Below, one piece after another: positions 21,170 to 24,096 of a stretch of 24,096 nucleotides of DNA (positions are counted from its first letter, which is position 1; each line of letters starts with the position of its first letter). The DNA is taken from assembly GCA_002371785.1 (NCBI GenBank), contig DFGU01000080.1:1-24096 (forward strand), in the 5' to 3' direction. The position numbers and the translations under genes are program-made. The notes under the pieces were generated by a model. That model had not been told where the DNA came from, ran no database searches, and saw only the letters and a list, made by a program, of their open reading frames with translations. Source of the stretch: Bacteroidales bacterium UBA3742. GTDB taxonomy: Bacteria > Bacteroidota > Bacteroidia > Bacteroidales > Paludibacteraceae.

Positions 21170-21190
21170 TCGTTGGTCGTTAGTCGTTAG
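21167..21190. repeat. Heptamer array TAGTCGT TGGTCGT TAGTCGT TAG at the uvrA stop
   Basis: Three units plus TAG fill the spacer between uvrA and the antiporter. The first TAG is the uvrA stop codon, mirroring the EamA-uvrA junction. Confidence 0.82.
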
Positions 21191-21195
21191 ATAAT

Positions 21196-23073
21196 ATGAG
21201 CGAGTTTATCTTTGATAATCAGCTGAGTGTACTGGCGTTGATGATCGGAATTATTCTGATCGTACCGCCCGTGTGCCGTAAGATCCATGTGCCGAGCATC
21301 GTCGGGTTTATCCTGGCGGGTATCGCCATCGGTCCGTTCGGCCTGGGTTGGTTTAGCGGTACGCAGACGATCCAGACCCTGGGAAAACTGGGTATGCTGT
21401 ATATCATGCTGCAGGCGGGTATTGAAATCGACCGCAACAATTTCTCGCAACACAAGCGTCAGGCCGCCGAGTTTGGCGTGTTGAGTTTTCTGCTGCCCTT
21501 TGTGCTGGGTATGATCACGAGCCGCTGGGTGCTGCAGTTCGGCTGGAGCACGAGCATGTTGCTGGGAGCGATGTACGGTAGCCACACGCTTATGACCTAT
21601 CCGATCGTGAGTCGCTACGGCGTTCAAAACCAGCGCGTAGTGAATATCGTGGTGGGCGGAACGATGCTGACTATCACGCTTTCGCTGCTGGTGCTGGCTA
21701 TGCTAAAAGGCAAGATGCTGAGTGCGACGGATGCCTCGTTCTGGTGGGTACTGCTGGCTAAGACGCTACTGTTTGCCGTAGTCGTGCTGCAGGTATTTCC
21801 GTTTATCACACGTAGGGCGTTCCTACGGGAACATGATCCGATGTTCTGCTATATGCTGGTGATGGCGATGCTGGTGGGTGCCGCATGGCTGGCCGACTGG
21901 GCCGGACTGGAGAGCATCCTGGGTGCCTTCATATGTGGCGTGGCGCTGAATAAGTACGTACCCAACCGCAGTCCGCTGATGCAGCGCATCAACTTCATCG
22001 GAAACAGCCTGTTCGTACCGCTGTTCTTGATCAGCGTGGGTATGATTATCGATGTGAGTCTGGTATGGGAGAGCTGGTGGACGCTGGCGATAGCGGGTGT
22101 GATGATCGGTACGAAGCTGCTGGGTAAGTGGCTGGCCGCCTGGATCGCCCAGATGCGTTTCGGCCTGAGCGGCATGGAGCGTCAGTTGGCATTCGGTCTG
22201 ACCCACGCCACGGCCGCCGGTACGCTGGCCATCGTGACGATAGGCTATGAGATAGGCTATTTCAGTCCGCATATATTGAACGGTGCGGTGCTGATGATAT
22301 TGATACTATGCACCATCTCCAGTTTCGTAACGGAGCATGCGGCCAAGGAACTGGCCCTGCAGGAGGAGTCGCGTCTGGAGGCCGACCGTCAGGACGACAG
22401 TTGGTTGGTCCTGTCCGTGGGCGAAGACCTGCTGCCACAACTGGAGGAACTGAGTACGCTGAGCGACCTGCACCGCACCGAGTTTGCTACGGAGCAGAAC
22501 TGGCAGGAGGCGCGTGAACATATTGAACGTACGTCACGTTCCGTGATCGTCTATCATGCCGAGCAGACATTGAGTACGGTCAACCGCCTGCTGGTAGCCG
22601 TTCCGAAGCATGCGGAGAAGGAGCATGACTTCATCTCGTGCTTCGGCCAGATAAGAAGATTGAGTAGCCAGATAGGTGCCAAGGTGGTCTTCTTCTGCGA
22701 CGAAGACACCCGCGAGGCGCTGCGCGTCATGTGCCGTCGTAAGGGTAAGTACCTCCGAGCTTCCTACCGCGAGATGGGCGACTGGGAAGACGTGCTCATG
22801 ATGGCTAAGGAGGCACGACCGGACGACATGATCGTGATGGTGAGTGCCCGTCAGGCTACGGCCAGCTACAATACCCTATTTAAGCAGATACCCGACATGC
22901 TGGAGCGCTTCTTTGGGGGCTACAGCTACATGATCCTGTATCCCGAGCAAACGGGTGCGGCCGGCACGGACGTGCTGCTGAGCGAACAGGTACATACCAG
23001 CGGCGTATGGAGCATGATCGGCCTCATCAAGCGCATGATAGAGAAGATTATCTACAAGATACAAACCCGATAA
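21196..23073 (+). CDS. CPA2-family cation/proton antiporter with a C-terminal USP-like domain
   Basis: This 625-residue protein has about twelve membrane helices over residues 8-375. The N-terminal pattern VPPVCRKIHVPSIVGFILAG and IAIGPFGLGW is typical of the KefB/NhaS3-type monovalent cation:proton antiporters, as are SHTLMTYPIVSRYG and GLTHATAAGTLAIVTIGYEI. The family usually exchanges Na+ or K+ for H+. The C-terminal 220 residues are soluble and cytoplasmic (SWLVLSVGEDLLPQLEELST to MIVMVSARQATASYNTLF), resembling the universal-stress-protein-like domain often fused to these transporters in Bacteroidota. That domain may bind a nucleotide to regulate transport. The gene starts 26 bp after uvrA in an operon with it and stops 4 bp before the AddB-like gene. 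Confidence 0.9.
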   Translation: MSEFIFDNQLSVLALMIGIILIVPPVCRKIHVPSIVGFILAGIAIGPFGLGWFSGTQTIQTLGKLGMLYIMLQAGIEIDRNNFSQHKRQAAEFGVLSFLLPFVLGMITSRWVLQFGWSTSMLLGAMYGSHTLMTYPIVSRYGVQNQRVVNIVVGGTMLTITLSLLVLAMLKGKMLSATDASFWWVLLAKTLLFAVVVLQVFPFITRRAFLREHDPMFCYMLVMAMLVGAAWLADWAGLESILGAFICGVALNKYVPNRSPLMQRINFIGNSLFVPLFLISVGMIIDVSLVWESWWTLAIAGVMIGTKLLGKWLAAWIAQMRFGLSGMERQLAFGLTHATAAGTLAIVTIGYEIGYFSPHILNGAVLMILILCTISSFVTEHAAKELALQEESRLEADRQDDSWLVLSVGEDLLPQLEELSTLSDLHRTEFATEQNWQEAREHIERTSRSVIVYHAEQTLSTVNRLLVAVPKHAEKEHDFISCFGQIRRLSSQIGAKVVFFCDEDTREALRVMCRRKGKYLRASYREMGDWEDVLMMAKEARPDDMIVMVSARQATASYNTLFKQIPDMLERFFGGYSYMILYPEQTGAAGTDVLLSEQVHTSGVWSMIGLIKRMIEKIIYKIQTR

Positions 23074-23077
23074 GCGC

Positions 23078-24096
23078 ATGCATTCCTACCTACAGCAACT
23101 GGCCAAGCAGATGGTCCGCGAAGCGGGCGACCGGATACAGGACTACACCTTTGTCTTCCCCAACCGCCGTGCGGGTTTGTTCTTCCGTCACTACCTGGCG
23201 GGCGAGATGCAGCACCCGATCTGGGCACCCGAGATACTAACTATCAACGACTGCTTTGCGGCACTCAGTCCGCTGCATACGGTGGATCAGTTGACCTTAC
23301 TCATTCGCCTCTATCATGTCTATCGCGAGCAGACGCACAGCGACGAGACCCTGGGCGACTGGATTTACTGGGGCAAGATGCTGCTGCAGGACTTCTCGGA
23401 GGTGGATAACCACCTGACGCCGAATGTGCGCGAACTCTTCACCACGATACGCGACCTACGGATGGTGGATGAGCAGTTCGGCTACCTGAGCGACCGGCAA
23501 CGCGACGCTATCAGCACCTTTTGGCAAGAGGTCAAGCCGCAGGGCAAGGAGACCACGGAACGATTTATGCACCTGTGGGACTGCCTATGGCCGGTCTATA
23601 GCGCCTTTCGCGAGGAACTGCTGCGGGACGGCCTGGCCTACGAGGGCCTGCTGCACCGCCACCTGATCGAGAACTGGGACACGCTGAGCCTGGGACGGCT
23701 CCGGAAGCACTATGTCTTCATCGGCTTCAACGCCCTGACGGGTAGCGAAGAACAACTCTTGGTGCTGCTCCGCAAAGCGGGTCTGGCGGAGTTTCATTTC
23801 GACTATACCGACCGCAAGGTGGCGGACCCCGAGAACCGCACCTCGCTCTTCATCGAACGCAACAAGGAGCTATTCGGCTTGACCGATATCGGTACCCGCG
23901 AGGACGAAGAGAAAGATATCCGACTCATCAGCGTACCGAGTACTACGGGCGAGGCGCATGAGGTATGGCGGGTGCTGAACGACATGTTCCCGAAGGGAGA
24001 GCCGCACGAACCGCTCACGCGGACGGCCGTCGTGCTACCCGACGAACGCATGCTGCTACCCATCCTGAACTGCCTACCCGAGCAGATCGACAAGGT
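23078..24096 (+). CDS. AddB-like PD-(D/E)XK nuclease/helicase-fold protein, partial (3' end outside window)
   Basis: The frame opens at ATG 23078, 4 bp after the antiporter stop, and runs off the right edge after about 339 residues without a stop. The N-terminus MHSYLQQLAKQM, then YTFVFPNRRAGLFFRHYL, matches the start of the large Bacteroidota proteins (about 900-1,000 residues) annotated as PD-(D/E)XK nuclease family or AddB-like, which partner an AddA helicase-nuclease in double-strand-break end processing. Other typical pieces are WGKMLLQDFSEVDNHL, RHYVFIGFNALTGSEEQLL-like (here KHYVFIGFNALTGSEEQ), and VPSTTGEAHEVWRVL. The nuclease motif itself would be in the missing C-terminal part. It sits with uvrA in one unit. 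Confidence 0.85.
   Translation, partial: MHSYLQQLAKQMVREAGDRIQDYTFVFPNRRAGLFFRHYLAGEMQHPIWAPEILTINDCFAALSPLHTVDQLTLLIRLYHVYREQTHSDETLGDWIYWGKMLLQDFSEVDNHLTPNVRELFTTIRDLRMVDEQFGYLSDRQRDAISTFWQEVKPQGKETTERFMHLWDCLWPVYSAFREELLRDGLAYEGLLHRHLIENWDTLSLGRLRKHYVFIGFNALTGSEEQLLVLLRKAGLAEFHFDYTDRKVADPENRTSLFIERNKELFGLTDIGTREDEEKDIRLISVPSTTGEAHEVWRVLNDMFPKGEPHEPLTRTAVVLPDERMLLPILNCLPEQIDK

Overview
The window comes from a member of the Bacteroidota, most likely order Bacteroidales. Six promoters match the Bacteroidetes -33/-7 pattern (TTG or TTTG, exactly 20 bp, then TAnnTTTG). Starts lack Shine-Dalgarno sequences and sit in A/T-rich leaders. The gene families also fit: an EF-G2-type elongation factor, tandem deoxynucleoside kinases, a COG4185-type P-loop kinase and a secreted FISUMP-like protein. 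I cannot name a genus. The genes on the right look GC-richer than those in the first 3.6 kb, although I did not compute composition.

Layout. Positions 1-2,600 hold a minus-strand operon: an unknown lipoprotein, a small secreted beta-rich protein, and a TPR/membrane protein cut off by the window edge. Positions 2,800-3,610 hold a zeta-toxin-like kinase overlapping a 50-residue partner. Positions 3,627-12,244 look like one long minus-strand operon: tetR, tolC-like, membrane fusion protein, RND pump, PII-like protein, ABC ATPase, ruvB, closed by a terminator. Positions 12,316-17,002 hold a second minus-strand group: a FISUMP-like secreted protein, an EF-G paralogue lacking the canonical catalytic histidine, and two deoxynucleoside kinases, also closed by a terminator. 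From 17,385 on, genes read on the plus strand: an EamA transporter, then uvrA, a CPA2-type cation/proton antiporter and an AddB-like protein running off the end.

The most unusual signal is a family of 7-bp tandem repeats. Arrays with units AGTCGAA, TAGTCGT, TTTCAAT and CATCAGC sit in many intercistronic spacers, sometimes supplying the stop codon of the upstream gene. They also sit in frame inside the TPR gene and at up to three places in uvrA. A 34-bp element duplicated between tetR and tolC differs between its copies by exactly one such heptamer. A different GACCG-rich element is inserted in frame in the ABC ATPase, and a MITE-like inverted repeat separates the two kinases. This resembles the short tandemly repeated heptamers of cyanobacteria, but here in a Bacteroidales-type genome and partly inside proteins.

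Functionally, tetR to the RND gene is a complete tripartite efflux system with its likely regulator. The PII-like gene overlaps the pump gene and may regulate it. RuvB, UvrA and the AddB-like protein are DNA repair functions placed at the ends of otherwise unrelated operons.
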